NCBI GenBank assembly: GCA_041846495.1 | Contig: JBGZEX010000004.1 | Location: 1-64,000 of the forward strand | DNA length: 64,000 bases | From: JBGZEX01 sp041846495 | GTDB taxonomy: Bacteria > Bacteroidota > Bacteroidia > Bacteroidales > Marinifilaceae | Direction: 5' to 3' | In this document: positions 54,980 through 64,000 of the stretch, in pieces | Numbering within the stretch: position 1 is the stretch's first letter | How the letters are laid out: every line of letters starts with the position of its first letter | Position numbers and translations under genes: made by a program | Notes under the pieces: model-generated | What the model saw: only the letters and a program-made list of their open reading frames with translations | Database searches by the model: none | Told to the model about the DNA's origin: nothing

Positions 54980-56215
54980 TTAATCGATATTATATTGTTT
55001 GAGTTTGCGATACAGCGTTCGTTCCGATATGCCCAAATCTTCGGCTGTTTTTTTTCTTTTTCCGGTATTTTTTTCCAAAGCTTTTACAATCATTTCTTTT
55101 TCTTTTTCTTCCAATGAAAAGGATTCTTCTATAATGGCCGCCATCGCATCTTCGGTTTCTGTATCGTCGTTTATTTCCATATGTTCCGGTTTTATGTCTT
55201 TTTTAGATAAAACATTGCTTTCTTCATATAGTTTTCTCAATACGACGGAGGTTCGGGGATTGAGGTCGGGATGCGTATCCTTCCCTTTGTCGATGATATC
55301 GTATACTATGCGTTTGAGATCGTTCATATCCTTTTTCATATCGAAGAGTATGGTATATAATATCTCTCTTTCGGAAGCGAAGGATTTGTCGGTATTTTCG
55401 TTTTTCCCTATCAACATGGGCAGAGGATGTTCGTCGAAAGGGATATATTTTTTCAGGGTGTCGGCATTTATAATCCGTTCTTTCTCGATAATGGACATTT
55501 GTTCGGTTATGTTTTTCAGTTGGCGGACATTGCCCGGCCAGCGGTAATCCATAAGGATTTTTACGGCTTCTTCATCCAATTTCAATGCAGGCATACGGTA
55601 TCTCTCTGCAAAATCGGATGCGAATTTTCTGAAAAGGAGAGGGATGTCTTCTTTGCGTTCCCGGATAGCCGGGATACGTATGGGAATCGTATTCAGCCGA
55701 TAGTAGAGGTCTTCCCGGAATTTTCCGTTTTTTATGGCTTCCGGAAGGTCTACGTTGGTAGCTGCAATAATTCGGACGTCGGTTTTCTGTACTTTGGAAG
55801 ATCCTACCCGCATAAATTCGCCGCTTTCCAAAACTCTTAAAAGTCGGGCTTGCGTAGGCAGAGGAAGTTCTCCGATTTCGTCTAAGAATATGGTGCCTTT
55901 GTCGGTTACTTCGAAATATCCTTTACGTTCGGACAAGGCTCCGGTAAAAGACCCTTTTTCATGTCCGAATAATTCCGAATCGATAGTACCTTCCGGGATG
56001 GCTCCGCAGTTTACGGCAATGTATTGGGCGTGTTTTCGTTTACTGAAACTATGGATGATGCGCGGAAATACTTCTTTTCCGACTCCGCTTTCTCCGGTTA
56101 TAAGTACCGATAAATCCGTAGGGGCTACCTGACGGGCGATATCGAGGGCCCGGTTCAAGTCGGATGCGTTTCCGATAATTTCGAATCTTTGTTTTATGGC
56201 CTGTATTTCACTCAT
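54980..56215 (-). CDS. Sigma-54-dependent activator without receiver domain
   Basis: Bacterial enhancer-binding protein of 411 aa. The AAA+ domain starts almost at the N-terminus: Walker A GESGVGKE (41-48), the sigma-54 contact loop GSFTGA (88-93, with Ser for the usual first Ala), Walker B in GTIFLDEIGELP, and the WPGNVRQLKN sensor. A linker of about 100 residues leads to a Fis-type helix-turn-helix (KKTAEDLGISERTLYRKLKQY). There is no receiver, GAF or PAS domain, so control must come through other proteins or expression. It overlaps the cyclase gene by 4 nt and precedes lptE by 5 nt. Targets are unknown. Confidence 0.92.
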   Translation of the reverse strand: MSEIQAIKQRFEIIGNASDLNRALDIARQVAPTDLSVLITGESGVGKEVFPRIIHSFSKRKHAQYIAVNCGAIPEGTIDSELFGHEKGSFTGALSERKGYFEVTDKGTIFLDEIGELPLPTQARLLRVLESGEFMRVGSSKVQKTDVRIIAATNVDLPEAIKNGKFREDLYYRLNTIPIRIPAIRERKEDIPLLFRKFASDFAERYRMPALKLDEEAVKILMDYRWPGNVRQLKNITEQMSIIEKERIINADTLKKYIPFDEHPLPMLIGKNENTDKSFASEREILYTILFDMKKDMNDLKRIVYDIIDKGKDTHPDLNPRTSVVLRKLYEESNVLSKKDIKPEHMEINDDTETEDAMAAIIEESFSLEEKEKEMIVKALEKNTGKRKKTAEDLGISERTLYRKLKQYNID

Positions 56216-57336
56216 TTTTCCGTATCTTTTTGTATAATATCGATTTCGAATAATTTAGGCCATCTTTTCCCGGTTATATAAAAGGTTTTTTTCTTGTAAT
56301 TATAGGCAATCCCGTTTAAAACATCGTCTTGAATATCCATTTTTTTTCGTTCTTTTTTCGTGAGTAAGGATGAAAAATCGATTTCCTTGACCACGGCTCC
56401 GGAATGGGGGTCGATGGCGATGATTTTATCTTTCAACCATATATTGGCCCAAATAAGGCCGTCTGCATATTCCAATTCGTTAATGGAATTTACAGGCCCT
56501 TCGTAATCGAATACCTGAATGGAACGTTTTATAAAAAAACTTTCGGGTTCTATAAAGTGGAGACTGTTGCTTCCGTCGCTCATAACCAATTCCTCGTCCA
56601 TAGTCGTAAGTCCCCATCCTTCCGTGGGATAACCGAATGTGGAAATCAGGGAAAAATTTTCGATTTCGTATATGAATCCTTTGCGGGAAGTCCATGTGAG
56701 TTGGTATATGCGGTTTTTGTAAATGGTTATTCCTTCCCCGAAGTATTCTTTGTCAAGATTGAGAATGGAAATGACTTTTCCGGTTTTTATATCCAATTTT
56801 CTTAAAGACGACAGCCCGTCTCTTAACCCCGTGCCCTCGTATATGAAATCTTCATGGTATACGAGTCCTTGAGTATATGCTTTTTTATCGTGGGGGTATT
56901 CCTTTATGATGTTGTAATTCAGGCGTATGGGTTTGGTGTCGGGTAATATGTTCAAACTGCAGGAGTTGCTGCTTTCCTTTCCGTCTTTGTGATAGGCATG
57001 GAGTTTGAGTATGAGTTTTCCCGTTTTGTATTCGGGGATTTTTATTTGTATTTCACCGGGTTCCAAACGGGTGTATTTTAATCCTTTGCCGTTCAGGAAT
57101 ACTTTTATGGAATCCGCAGGATACTCTTGGGCCGTTTGGTAGGCGATTTTCAATACGTCGTTGAATCTCAATGCGGTATTATTTTGCGGACTGAGAATTT
57201 TTATGCTTTTGATATGTATTTGGGTTTGGGGGGAAGATGTTTTTTCCCCCTTGTTTTTATTTCCCGTGCTGTTTCCGCAAGAAAAAAAAACATTCAGAAA
57301 ACAAATAAAGAAACCGAATGTCGAAAATTTGAACAT
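56212..57336 (-). CDS. Glutaminyl-peptide cyclotransferase (glutamine cyclase) lipoprotein
   Basis: Converts N-terminal Gln of exported proteins to pyroglutamate; Bacteroidota export many proteins with such an N-terminus. 374 aa from the ATG at 57334-57336 (MFKFSTFGFFICF). The frame is open to 57372, but that start would overlap cysS and spoil the signal peptide. The lipobox is NVFFSC. After an Ig-like N-terminal region comes the plant-type five-bladed propeller with YTQGLVYHEDFIYEGTGLRDGLSSLRK, TEGWGLTTMDEELVMSDGS, NELEYADGLIWANIW and DVLNGIAYNYKKKTFYITGK. Confidence 0.88.
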   Translation of the reverse strand: MFKFSTFGFFICFLNVFFSCGNSTGNKNKGEKTSSPQTQIHIKSIKILSPQNNTALRFNDVLKIAYQTAQEYPADSIKVFLNGKGLKYTRLEPGEIQIKIPEYKTGKLILKLHAYHKDGKESSNSCSLNILPDTKPIRLNYNIIKEYPHDKKAYTQGLVYHEDFIYEGTGLRDGLSSLRKLDIKTGKVISILNLDKEYFGEGITIYKNRIYQLTWTSRKGFIYEIENFSLISTFGYPTEGWGLTTMDEELVMSDGSNSLHFIEPESFFIKRSIQVFDYEGPVNSINELEYADGLIWANIWLKDKIIAIDPHSGAVVKEIDFSSLLTKKERKKMDIQDDVLNGIAYNYKKKTFYITGKRWPKLFEIDIIQKDTEK

Positions 57337-57356
57337 AGTTTCCGTTGGATTTTTTG

Positions 57357-58826
57357 TTATTTTATTTCCCATTCATAGCCGTCTTTCGTGTCTTTAACGC
57401 TGATGCCGGCTTTTTCGAAGCCTTCCCGTATTTTATCGGATATATTCCATTCCTTATTCTTTTTTGCATTTTGACGGATCTCCATCATCGCTTCCACCAA
57501 TTCCTTAAGTTTTTCGCCTCCCGTTTCTGTTTTCATTTCGTTTTTCAAACCTAAAATGTCGTATACGATGCTGTTGAACTCCTTTCGGGCATACTCCAAT
57601 TCCTCCCTGTTTACGGATTCGCTTCCGGTTTTCAGGTTATTGATGATGCGTACCGCATCGAAGAGCCGGGCTATGAGTACGGGGGTGTTCAAATCGTCGT
57701 TCAAAGCTTCGAAACAAGAGTCGATCAAAGGGTGGAAATTCGCATTTCCTTCCGTTTGGGGCTTTATTTCGTTAAGAGTTTCCATGGCTTGCATCAAACG
57801 TTCGTATCCTTTTTCCGCCGCTTTAAGCGCTTCGTTTGAAAAGTCTAAAGGGCTTCTGTAATGCGCCTGTAAAATGAAGAAGCGCACGGTCATCGGGGAA
57901 TAAGCCTGATCGAGGACGGAGTTCTGTCCGGAGAAAAGTTCGTCCAAGGTGATGAAGTTGCCGATGGATTTTCCCATTTTTTGCCCTTTTACGGTCACCA
58001 TATTATTATGCATCCAGTATTTTACGGATTCATGCCCGAGGGAGGCGGTGCTTTGTGCAATTTCGCATTCGTGATGAGGGAATTGGAGGTCCAATCCTCC
58101 TCCGTGTATATCGAAGGTGGAGCCTAAGTATTTTTGGCTCATACAGGAGCATTCGAGATGCCATCCCGGAAATCCTTCGCCCCACGGGGATTTCCATTTC
58201 ATAATGTGTTCGGGATTTGCCTTTTTCCACAAGGCGAAATCGTAAGGATTCCTTTTTTCTTCCTGTCCCTCCAATTGCCGGGTATTGGCAATCAATTCCT
58301 CGATCTTCCGGCCGGATAATTTCCCGTATTCGTATCTCCGGTTATAGGCATTTACGTCAAAATATATGCTCCCGTTCGCTTCGTAGGCATATCCGTTGCG
58401 GAGAATTTCGGTCACCATTTCCTGTTGTTCGATTATATGTCCCGATGCGCTCGGCTCAATACTTGGAGGAAGGGTGTTCAAATCCCTCATATTGCGGTGA
58501 TACCTGTTGGTGTATTTTTGAACGACTTCCATGGGCTCGAGTTTTTCGAGAACGGCTTTTTTCCCGATTTTGTCTTCTCCTTCGTCCGTGTCGCCCGTCA
58601 TATGCCCCACGTCGGTAATATTGCGTACGTATCTTACTTTATAGCCGCAATAGGTAAGATAGCGAAAAAGCGTATCGAAGGTTATTGCAGCGCGTGCATG
58701 TCCGAGATGGGCATCCCCGTATACGGTCGGGCCGCATACGTATAGTCCGACAAAAGGAGGATTCAGGGGTTCGAATACTTCTTTTTGCCGGCTCATCGTG
58801 TTGAATATTGTAAGTTTATCTGTCAT
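57357..58826 (-). CDS. cysS: Cysteinyl-tRNA synthetase
   Basis: Class I enzyme charging tRNA-Cys, 489 aa. The zinc-binding [18 protein letters not shown] segment includes the HIGH-type motif [15 protein letters not shown] carries further zinc ligands, and the KMSKS-type loop is KMGKS. It probably leads the operon through secG. A -7 element lies 29 nt upstream. Confidence 0.97.
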   Translation of the reverse strand: MTDKLTIFNTMSRQKEVFEPLNPPFVGLYVCGPTVYGDAHLGHARAAITFDTLFRYLTYCGYKVRYVRNITDVGHMTGDTDEGEDKIGKKAVLEKLEPMEVVQKYTNRYHRNMRDLNTLPPSIEPSASGHIIEQQEMVTEILRNGYAYEANGSIYFDVNAYNRRYEYGKLSGRKIEELIANTRQLEGQEEKRNPYDFALWKKANPEHIMKWKSPWGEGFPGWHLECSCMSQKYLGSTFDIHGGGLDLQFPHHECEIAQSTASLGHESVKYWMHNNMVTVKGQKMGKSIGNFITLDELFSGQNSVLDQAYSPMTVRFFILQAHYRSPLDFSNEALKAAEKGYERLMQAMETLNEIKPQTEGNANFHPLIDSCFEALNDDLNTPVLIARLFDAVRIINNLKTGSESVNREELEYARKEFNSIVYDILGLKNEMKTETGGEKLKELVEAMMEIRQNAKKNKEWNISDKIREGFEKAGISVKDTKDGYEWEIK

Positions 58827-58854
58827 TTTAATCCTTATTACGATTCCTTATTGA

Positions 58855-58862
58855 CAAAAATA
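58855..58862 (-). promoter_or_regulatory. -7 promoter element of the cysS operon
   Basis: The + strand CAAAAATA gives TATTTTTG on the minus strand, 28 nt before the cysS start. Confidence 0.4.
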
Positions 58863-58908
58863 ACGTTAAAAATCGATATTTCCATGCGGTTATTGAAAAA
58901 TAATCCTG

Positions 58909-58916
58909 TACATTTG
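58909..58916 (+). promoter_or_regulatory. -7 promoter element of ispG
   Basis: TACATTTG, divergent from the cysS element. Leader about 70 nt. Confidence 0.45.
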
Positions 58917-58993
58917 TTGAAACGATAAGAACGGCAAAAGATTAAAACTCCGTTGAAAATCCGGATTTAAGGGATTTCGTTTCCTGTTACAAG

Positions 58994-60841
58994 ATGATGA
59001 TTGAGAAAGTTAGAAGACATACGATTGAGGTTCGCATAGGCAATAAGGTTATTTCTTCCGGTAGTCCCATACTCGTACAATCCATGCTGAATACCGATAC
59101 CTTGGATACGAAGGCTTGTATCGAACAGGCCGAGCGGATTGCGGATGCCGGAGGAGAAATGGTGCGTATAACGGCCCAAGGCGTGAAAGAGGCTGAGAAT
59201 ATTCGGAATATAAAGGCAGGGCTTAGAGCGGACGGATACGACATTCCTTTGTGTGCGGACATTCATTTTATGCCTCAGGCTGCAATGACGGCGGCTTTGT
59301 ATGCGGATAAGGTAAGGATTAATCCGGGTAATTTCGTAGGAGGCAGAAAGGAGTACGACGAATCGGAATATGCTCGGGAACTCGAACGCATAGGGGTTAA
59401 AATCGGGGAACTCATTCGTATATGCAAGGCGGGAGGAAAGGCCTTGCGCATAGGTACCAACCACGGTTCTCTTTCCGGCCGGATTACGGCCCGTTTCGGA
59501 GATACCCCGGAGGGAATGGTGGAAGCCACTATGGAATATTTGCGCTTTTGCAAAGCGGAGGATTTTGACAATGTGGTTATTTCGCTGAAATCCAGCGATT
59601 GCAGAGTTATGATTAAGGCTGTGCGATTGCTCGTATGCGCTATGGAAAAGGAGACGATGAATTATCCCCTTCATTTAGGGGTAACCGAAGCGGGAGAGGG
59701 AGAGGACGGGAGGATACGCTCCGCCATAGGGATAGGTACTCTTCTGAATGAAGGCATAGGGGATACCGTAAGAGTTTCGCTTACCGAAGCTCCGGAAAAG
59801 GAAATACCTGTGGCTTTGAGATTGATAGAGCTGACACGGCCGGCATACGGACGTTCTTATTCCGATTTATGCGAAGATGGGCATCCGGCTTTTGTCGTAG
59901 GGGACATATCGGCTTGCGAAGTAATCGACGACGGAGTGACTGCCGGATTGGGGTTCGACATGCGGAACGAAAGCGATCCGGTTTACGGCGAAAGGCTGGT
60001 GGCCGGAATATATGCTCCGGAAGCGGTGTTTACCGGAGCATTGGGACCGGAACTTTCCAAATTGCCCGGGGAAACCAAGGTGGTGGTGCCTTGCGATATT
60101 ATCGATACCGCTCATGTTTATAACCGCAATGCAGTTCCCTTGTATGGGAGCTTGCGTTATACGGAGGAAGCGGATACATGGACGGGAGCTTATGTGGAAA
60201 TAAGAGATAAGAAAGATATCAGTCCCGCTCTCACGGCTAAGCTGAAAGCCGATTCCGATGCGGTAATCGTGCTTGCTCCCCCCTTGAATTATCATATTTT
60301 CAAGGAGATGATTTGCCGTCTCAGACGGGAAGGGCTTACGAATGCCGTTGTGTTGAAAGCGGATATATCCTCCCCCGAATTATCGGGGGAAGAGGACGTA
60401 TATATGGCGGTGGCCGCACATATAGGCGGTATTTTTGCCGACAGATTGGCTTCCGGATTATGGGTGGGCGCCCATAAGAAAATATCCCTTTGTTCGGGAC
60501 TTTCTCTGTCCCGGAATATTTTTCAGTCGGTAGGCTTGAAGCGTTATAAAACCGAATTCGTCAGCTGTCCGGGATGCGGACGTACGCTTTTCGATTTGCA
60601 GGATGCGGTCGCTCGGGTGAAGAAGCGATTCGGACATCTGAGAAAGTTGAAGATAGCGGTAATGGGTTGTATCGTAAACGGTCCCGGAGAAATGGGAGAT
60701 GCCGATTACGGATATGTGGGAGCCGGAAAGGGAAGGATAAGTTTGTATAAAAAAGGGAAACTCGTATTGAAAAACATACCTGAAGAAGATGCCGTCGAAA
60801 AGATGGAGGCGATAATTCGGGACGGAGGAGACTGGGAATAA
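58994..60841 (+). CDS. ispG: 4-hydroxy-3-methylbut-2-enyl diphosphate synthase (long form)
   Basis: Fe-S enzyme of the MEP pathway. At 615 aa this is the long, plant/Bacteroidota type with an extra domain of about 250 residues between the TIM barrel and the cluster domain. The N-terminal barrel has GSPILVQSMLNTDTLDT and CADIHFMPQAAM. The C-terminal 4Fe-4S domain has SCPGCGRT and GCIVNGPGEMGDADYGYVG. The kinase-like gene starts 17 nt after it. Confidence 0.96.
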   Translation: MMIEKVRRHTIEVRIGNKVISSGSPILVQSMLNTDTLDTKACIEQAERIADAGGEMVRITAQGVKEAENIRNIKAGLRADGYDIPLCADIHFMPQAAMTAALYADKVRINPGNFVGGRKEYDESEYARELERIGVKIGELIRICKAGGKALRIGTNHGSLSGRITARFGDTPEGMVEATMEYLRFCKAEDFDNVVISLKSSDCRVMIKAVRLLVCAMEKETMNYPLHLGVTEAGEGEDGRIRSAIGIGTLLNEGIGDTVRVSLTEAPEKEIPVALRLIELTRPAYGRSYSDLCEDGHPAFVVGDISACEVIDDGVTAGLGFDMRNESDPVYGERLVAGIYAPEAVFTGALGPELSKLPGETKVVVPCDIIDTAHVYNRNAVPLYGSLRYTEEADTWTGAYVEIRDKKDISPALTAKLKADSDAVIVLAPPLNYHIFKEMICRLRREGLTNAVVLKADISSPELSGEEDVYMAVAAHIGGIFADRLASGLWVGAHKKISLCSGLSLSRNIFQSVGLKRYKTEFVSCPGCGRTLFDLQDAVARVKKRFGHLRKLKIAVMGCIVNGPGEMGDADYGYVGAGKGRISLYKKGKLVLKNIPEEDAVEKMEAIIRDGGDWE

Positions 60842-60858
60842 CCTAAAAAAGAATATAT

Positions 60859-61473
60859 ATGAAAACAAAACGCATCATTACTCTCGGACGTCAGTATTGT
60901 AGCGGGGGGAGAATGATAGGGAAGAAAGTAGCCGATTTTTTGGGAATACCTTTTTACGATAAGGAACTGATTCGTATGGCATCGGAAGAGAGCGGAATCG
61001 GGGATGAATTTTTTGAAAAAGTCGATGAAAAAGTATCTCGGACGCTTTTGTCCGCCATCGCGACGGGCTATCTTGTCAGCAGTTCCATATTTCCGCTCAA
61101 CGACTATCTTTCCAATGAATCGCTTTTCAAAATACAGTCGGAAGTGATAAAAAAAATCGCATCCGCCGAGCCTTGTCTTATCGTGGGACGTTGTGCCGAT
61201 TATATCCTTCGGGACATACCGCTTTTACGCATATTCATTACGGCTTCGTTCGAGGACAGGATTGAGAGGGTTATGGAACGGCACCGCACGAATAATCCCA
61301 AGGAGGCCCGGGAGATACTGGAAAAAATGGATAAAAAGAGAGGGGATTATTATAATTATTATACCGATAAAAAATGGGGAGATGCTTCGGCTTACGATTT
61401 GTGCATTAATTCTTCCCTTTGCGGAGCCGACGGAGCGGTAAAAGTCATATGCGATTTTTTGGAGCGGTTGTGA
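60859..61473 (+). CDS. Cytidylate kinase-like family protein
   Basis: 204 aa. It belongs to the cytidylate-kinase-like family (PF13189 type) rather than true Cmk: the nucleotide-binding turn is GRQYCSGGRMIGKKVADFLG, followed by FYDKELIRMASEESGI and the RCADYILRDIPLLRIFITAS region. The substrate has not been settled for this family, so I give no gene symbol. It follows ispG by 17 nt and is probably co-transcribed. A bidirectional terminator follows. Confidence 0.85.
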   Translation: MKTKRIITLGRQYCSGGRMIGKKVADFLGIPFYDKELIRMASEESGIGDEFFEKVDEKVSRTLLSAIATGYLVSSSIFPLNDYLSNESLFKIQSEVIKKIASAEPCLIVGRCADYILRDIPLLRIFITASFEDRIERVMERHRTNNPKEAREILEKMDKKRGDYYNYYTDKKWGDASAYDLCINSSLCGADGAVKVICDFLERL

Positions 61474-61486
61474 AATACCGGAAAAT

Positions 61487-61518
61487 AAAAGGGCGGATTT
61501 TTTGTCCGCCCCGTATTT
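61487..61518. terminator. Bidirectional terminator between the kinase-like gene and the DUF3078 gene
   Basis: GGGCGGA (61491-61497), loop TTTTTTG, TCCGCCC (61505-61511). A-rich and T-rich flanks serve both convergent genes. Confidence 0.85.
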
Positions 61519-62397
61519 TCATATTTGGAATTGTATTCCTATACTCAACACTTCTTTGAACTGTACTTTCGCACCTTTTACGGTTCCCGAATCGTTCGTT
61601 TCCATTTTGGTGTTATGGTCGTATAAAAGGTTGGTCGCAATATTTGCGGATACCCATTTATTGATTTGCATATTCAACTGTACATCCCATAAGATGTCGA
61701 TATTCTGAGGTTTATCCAAATAATCGGAGAATAGTTCTAAGCGGGAATACAGTTTCATATTGGGCAGGATTTCCTTCTTGGCTTCGAATTTGACTTGACC
61801 GCCGAATTCCGATTTCAGCTTTTTACCTTTCTTAACTCCGAAAGCGCCTAAGTCGGAAAGATAGGAATCCGTTACGAATATTCCTCTCCAGGCGGCGGGA
61901 GAAAAGGATGCGGTAAGCCATGTATTGGGTATCCAGGTAAAACCCGTACCCACGGATAGATAGCCGGGAGCCATGAATTTGGATATATGCATATCCCCGT
62001 CTTTTTTAGGATAGTTGAAACCTTTGGCAAATTGGGTGTTGAATGTGGATAATACGCTCATATACCATTTCGGGGCGATTTTATAACCGTAGTTTGAAGA
62101 TATGTAGAGGCGGTCGTTGGTCTTTTTCGTACCTTCATTTTTGGTTTTATTCAAGCCGTAACCGAATTCGAAGCGGTTGAGCCACATCCTTTTTTCGAAT
62201 TTATAATTGATGTCGTAATTCATCATGAAGTCGAAAGAGACGGTGTTTTGTCCGCCGGCCGACCAATTGCTCAAACTTACCTGTGAGAGGTTGACGGCGA
62301 ATACTCCTCCGTATTTCCATGTGGTGTCTTGGGGATTTTGTGCTTTTGCAAATAGCGCACAACAAATAATCATGCCGCAGACGAGTAATTTTTTCAT
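61519..62397 (-). CDS. DUF3078 exported beta-barrel-like protein
   Basis: 292-aa precursor with a signal peptide ending near AKAQ (20). It shows the DUF3078 opening WKYGGVFAVNLSQVSLSNWSAGGQN and many alternating strand segments with a C-terminal SIGIQFQI, consistent with an outer-membrane barrel. Function unknown; widespread in Bacteroidota. It starts 38 nt after efp on the same strand, and may share its transcript. Confidence 0.85.
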   Translation of the reverse strand: MKKLLVCGMIICCALFAKAQNPQDTTWKYGGVFAVNLSQVSLSNWSAGGQNTVSFDFMMNYDINYKFEKRMWLNRFEFGYGLNKTKNEGTKKTNDRLYISSNYGYKIAPKWYMSVLSTFNTQFAKGFNYPKKDGDMHISKFMAPGYLSVGTGFTWIPNTWLTASFSPAAWRGIFVTDSYLSDLGAFGVKKGKKLKSEFGGQVKFEAKKEILPNMKLYSRLELFSDYLDKPQNIDILWDVQLNMQINKWVSANIATNLLYDHNTKMETNDSGTVKGAKVQFKEVLSIGIQFQI

Positions 62398-62435
62398 TTC
62401 GAGTTGTTTTATGTGATTATGATTTAACGGTTTTT

Positions 62436-63005
62436 CTATTCGCGTACTCTTTCGATGTATTCTCCGCTATTGGTGTCTATTCGTATTTTTTCTCCTATTT
62501 CGACGAATAAGGGCACCATTACTCTGGCTCCGGTTTCCACTTCGGCGGCCTTAAGAGCCGTGGAAGAGGCCGTGTCTCCCTTCAACCCCGGTTCCGTATA
62601 AGTTACTTCCAATACGACGTTGGGCATGAGTTCCGCATAAAGCAGGGTCTCCGTTTCCGCATGAAAAACCACTTCTAACGCATCTCCTTCTTTGAGGAAT
62701 TGAGGAGCGTTTATTTGTTCGGCAGGTACATTGATTTGTTCGTAGTTCTCGGTATGCATGAGCACGAAACTTTCCCCGTCTTTATAGAGGAATTGATAGG
62801 GGCGGCGTTCTATACGCGCTACGTCGATTTTAATTCCGGAAGTGAAGGTGTTTTCGATGACTCTTCCGGTTTTTACGTTTCTTAGTTTGGTACGTACGAA
62901 AGCGGGACCTTTTCCGGGTTTTACGTGTTGAAATTGTACGATGGTGTATAAATCATCCTTAAAATGGATGCATAAACCGTTTCTGAAATCAGCTGTTGTT
63001 GCCAT
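62436..63005 (-). CDS. efp: Translation elongation factor P
   Basis: Relieves ribosome stalling at polyproline. 189 aa, three beta-barrel domains. The loop that reaches the P-site tRNA is [10 protein letters not shown] with Lys 32 as the expected modification site, followed by [17 protein letters not shown]. The C-terminal [22 protein letters not shown] is complete. Confidence 0.97.
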   Translation of the reverse strand: MATTADFRNGLCIHFKDDLYTIVQFQHVKPGKGPAFVRTKLRNVKTGRVIENTFTSGIKIDVARIERRPYQFLYKDGESFVLMHTENYEQINVPAEQINAPQFLKEGDALEVVFHAETETLLYAELMPNVVLEVTYTEPGLKGDTASSTALKAAEVETGARVMVPLFVEIGEKIRIDTNSGEYIERVRE

Positions 63006-63037
63006 ATCTCTACTTTAGATTATTAATTTTCAGGCCG

Positions 63038-63068
63038 CAAAATTATGAAAAAAAGCTTTGGCGTCAAA
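63038..63068 (-). promoter_or_regulatory. Promoter of efp
   Basis: On the minus strand TTTG (63068-63065), 19-nt spacer, TAATTTTG (63045-63038). Start codon 32 nt downstream. Confidence 0.6.
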
Positions 63069-63089
63069 ATTTCGGGTTTTTTAACTTGC

Positions 63090-64000
63090 TTAAAGGGAGG
63101 AAGGAGTGATTTTTTCTTGCCATTTCCAAGCATTGGCCAAGGTCTCTTCTATGGGAGTTACGGCCTTCCAATCCAATTCTTTGTTGGCTAATGAGGTATC
63201 CGCCCATATTTTTTCTATATCTCCGGCTCGTCTTTCCGTTATCTTATAGTTGACTTTTTTTCCGGTGGCTCTTTCAAAAGCCCGAATGATTTCGAGTACG
63301 GACAAACCTTTTCCCGTTCCTATGTTGAAATATTCGTAGGCGGCTTTGTTTTTCCCGTTTATGAGTCTTTCTATACCGGCTATATGAGCTTTTGCCAAAT
63401 CGGTGATGTCGATATAGTCGCGGATAGGGGAGCCGTCGGGCGTATTGTAGTCGTTGCCGAATACGCTGAGTTCCTTGCGTATGCCGGCTACGGTTTGCGT
63501 AAGATAAGGAATGAGGTTATTGGGTATTCCGTTGGGAAGTTCTCCTATCTCTGCGGAAGGATGGGCTCCGATGGGATTGAAATACCTTAATGCCAGGGTT
63601 TTGAGTTCGGGATATGCGATTGCGGCATCCCTCAATATGTCTTCGCATACTCCTTTGGTGTTTCCGTAAGGAGATTCGGCCGGTTTGCGGGGAGTGGATT
63701 CGGTTACCGGCAATTGCTCGGCCTGTCCGTATACGGTGCACGAGGACGAAAATACGATGTTCTTTATTCCGTTTTCCCGCATTCCTTCGATAACCCGGAT
63801 AAGGGAATTGAGATTGTTATAGTAATAATCCATAGGTTTGAATACCGATTCCCCTACGGCTTTTAGAGCGGCAAAATGGATTACGGCCGCAGCATCCGCA
63901 TGGGCTTTGAAAAAATCCGATGCGGCTTGTTTATCCGTAAGGTCGATGTTGTGGAATTCCGGTTTTATTCCGGTTATTTTCGCAATTCCGTTTAAAACTT
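63090..64000 (-). CDS. galE: UDP-glucose 4-epimerase, 5' end outside the window
   Basis: NAD-dependent sugar nucleotide epimerase. The coding frame runs through the window edge at 64000, so about 302 residues of an enzyme normally near 340 are visible and the Rossmann GxxGxxG start is missing. Visible parts: IHFAALKAVGESVFKPMDYY, the active-site Ser/Thr and YxxxK motif in SSSCTVYGQAEQ and SPYGNTKGVCEDIL, and ALRYFNPIGAHPSAEIGE. An internal Met at 63833 is not the start, because homology continues upstream of it. Confidence 0.95.
   Translation of the reverse strand, partial: VLNGIAKITGIKPEFHNIDLTDKQAASDFFKAHADAAAVIHFAALKAVGESVFKPMDYYYNNLNSLIRVIEGMRENGIKNIVFSSSCTVYGQAEQLPVTESTPRKPAESPYGNTKGVCEDILRDAAIAYPELKTLALRYFNPIGAHPSAEIGELPNGIPNNLIPYLTQTVAGIRKELSVFGNDYNTPDGSPIRDYIDITDLAKAHIAGIERLINGKNKAAYEYFNIGTGKGLSVLEIIRAFERATGKKVNYKITERRAGDIEKIWADTSLANKELDWKAVTPIEETLANAWKWQEKITPSSL

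Noticed and set aside
63831..63833. Internal ATG as the galE start
   Set aside because: GalE-like sequence (IHFAALKAVGES) continues upstream to the window edge, so the gene is cut by the window.

Overview
The window is chromosomal DNA from a member of the Bacteroidota, most likely order Bacteroidales. Supporting signs are TAnnTTTG-type -7 promoter elements upstream of many genes, sometimes with a TTTG element 18-21 nt further up, many short lipoproteins with lipoboxes close to the N-terminus, a plant-type long IspG, an S46 dipeptidyl-peptidase, an Hc1-like mini-histone, an LptE/SecG/sigma-54-activator cluster and a PSP1-domain protein. I cannot name genus or species. A GH29 fucosidase, a POT peptide transporter and a secreted dipeptidyl-peptidase would suit a host-associated, protein- and glycan-using anaerobe (inference). 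Gene density is high. I see no intact insertion sequence, prophage, CRISPR array or rRNA.

Layout: 0-4.5 kb holds alaS and an OmpA-like/TPR lipoprotein. 4.5-8.8 kb is the only accessory-looking stretch: a thioredoxin-fold lipoprotein, a shortened DUF4369-like lipoprotein, a 416-bp spacer, a tiny peptide gene, and a fimbrillin/leucine-rich-repeat surface protein gene broken by three frameshifts. 8.8-12.5 kb: rsmI, two tandem tRNA-Glu genes, rpsT, tRNA-Asn, and a divergent oxyR/peroxiredoxin pair. 12.6-19.9 kb: purD, a membrane protein, dihydroorotase, a polyprenol-phosphate mannosyltransferase-like enzyme, murF, ispF and rlmN. 20-24.6 kb: S46 peptidase, ilvE, a cation/proton antiporter. 24.7-32.6 kb: tyrS and cvpA facing aspS-holB-PSP1-rhomboid-rhomboid. 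32.7-42.9 kb: tRNA-Ala, an outer-membrane beta-barrel protein, POT transporter, thioesterase, lipoprotein, fucosidase, M24 aminopeptidase, dnaN, a DnaQ-like exonuclease and the mini-histone. 43-51.2 kb: two class A penicillin-binding proteins (1A and 1C) around radA, an M48 lipoprotein and ftsY. 51.3-58.8 kb, minus strand: groEL/groES, then an operon cysS-glutaminyl cyclase-sigma-54 activator-lptE-TPR protein-secG. 59-64 kb: ispG, a cytidylate-kinase-like gene, a DUF3078 protein, efp and the start-truncated galE.

Most genes are housekeeping. The envelope theme recurs: MurF, PBP1A, PBP1C, CvpA, LptE, SecG, rhomboids and lipoproteins.

The features most worth a second look are non-coding or structural: (1) two interleaved long inverted repeats (pseudoknot geometry) inside the beta-barrel gene at 33437-33503; (2) a 32-nt hairpin with the same stem and loop lengths and a compensatory base-pair change, sitting inside the loop of two unrelated terminators at 23239-23325 and 51230-51318; (3) the multiply frameshifted surface-protein gene with a small peptide gene in front; (4) a sigma-54-like GG-N10-GC element next to a TGTCAG/CTGACA palindrome upstream of groES.
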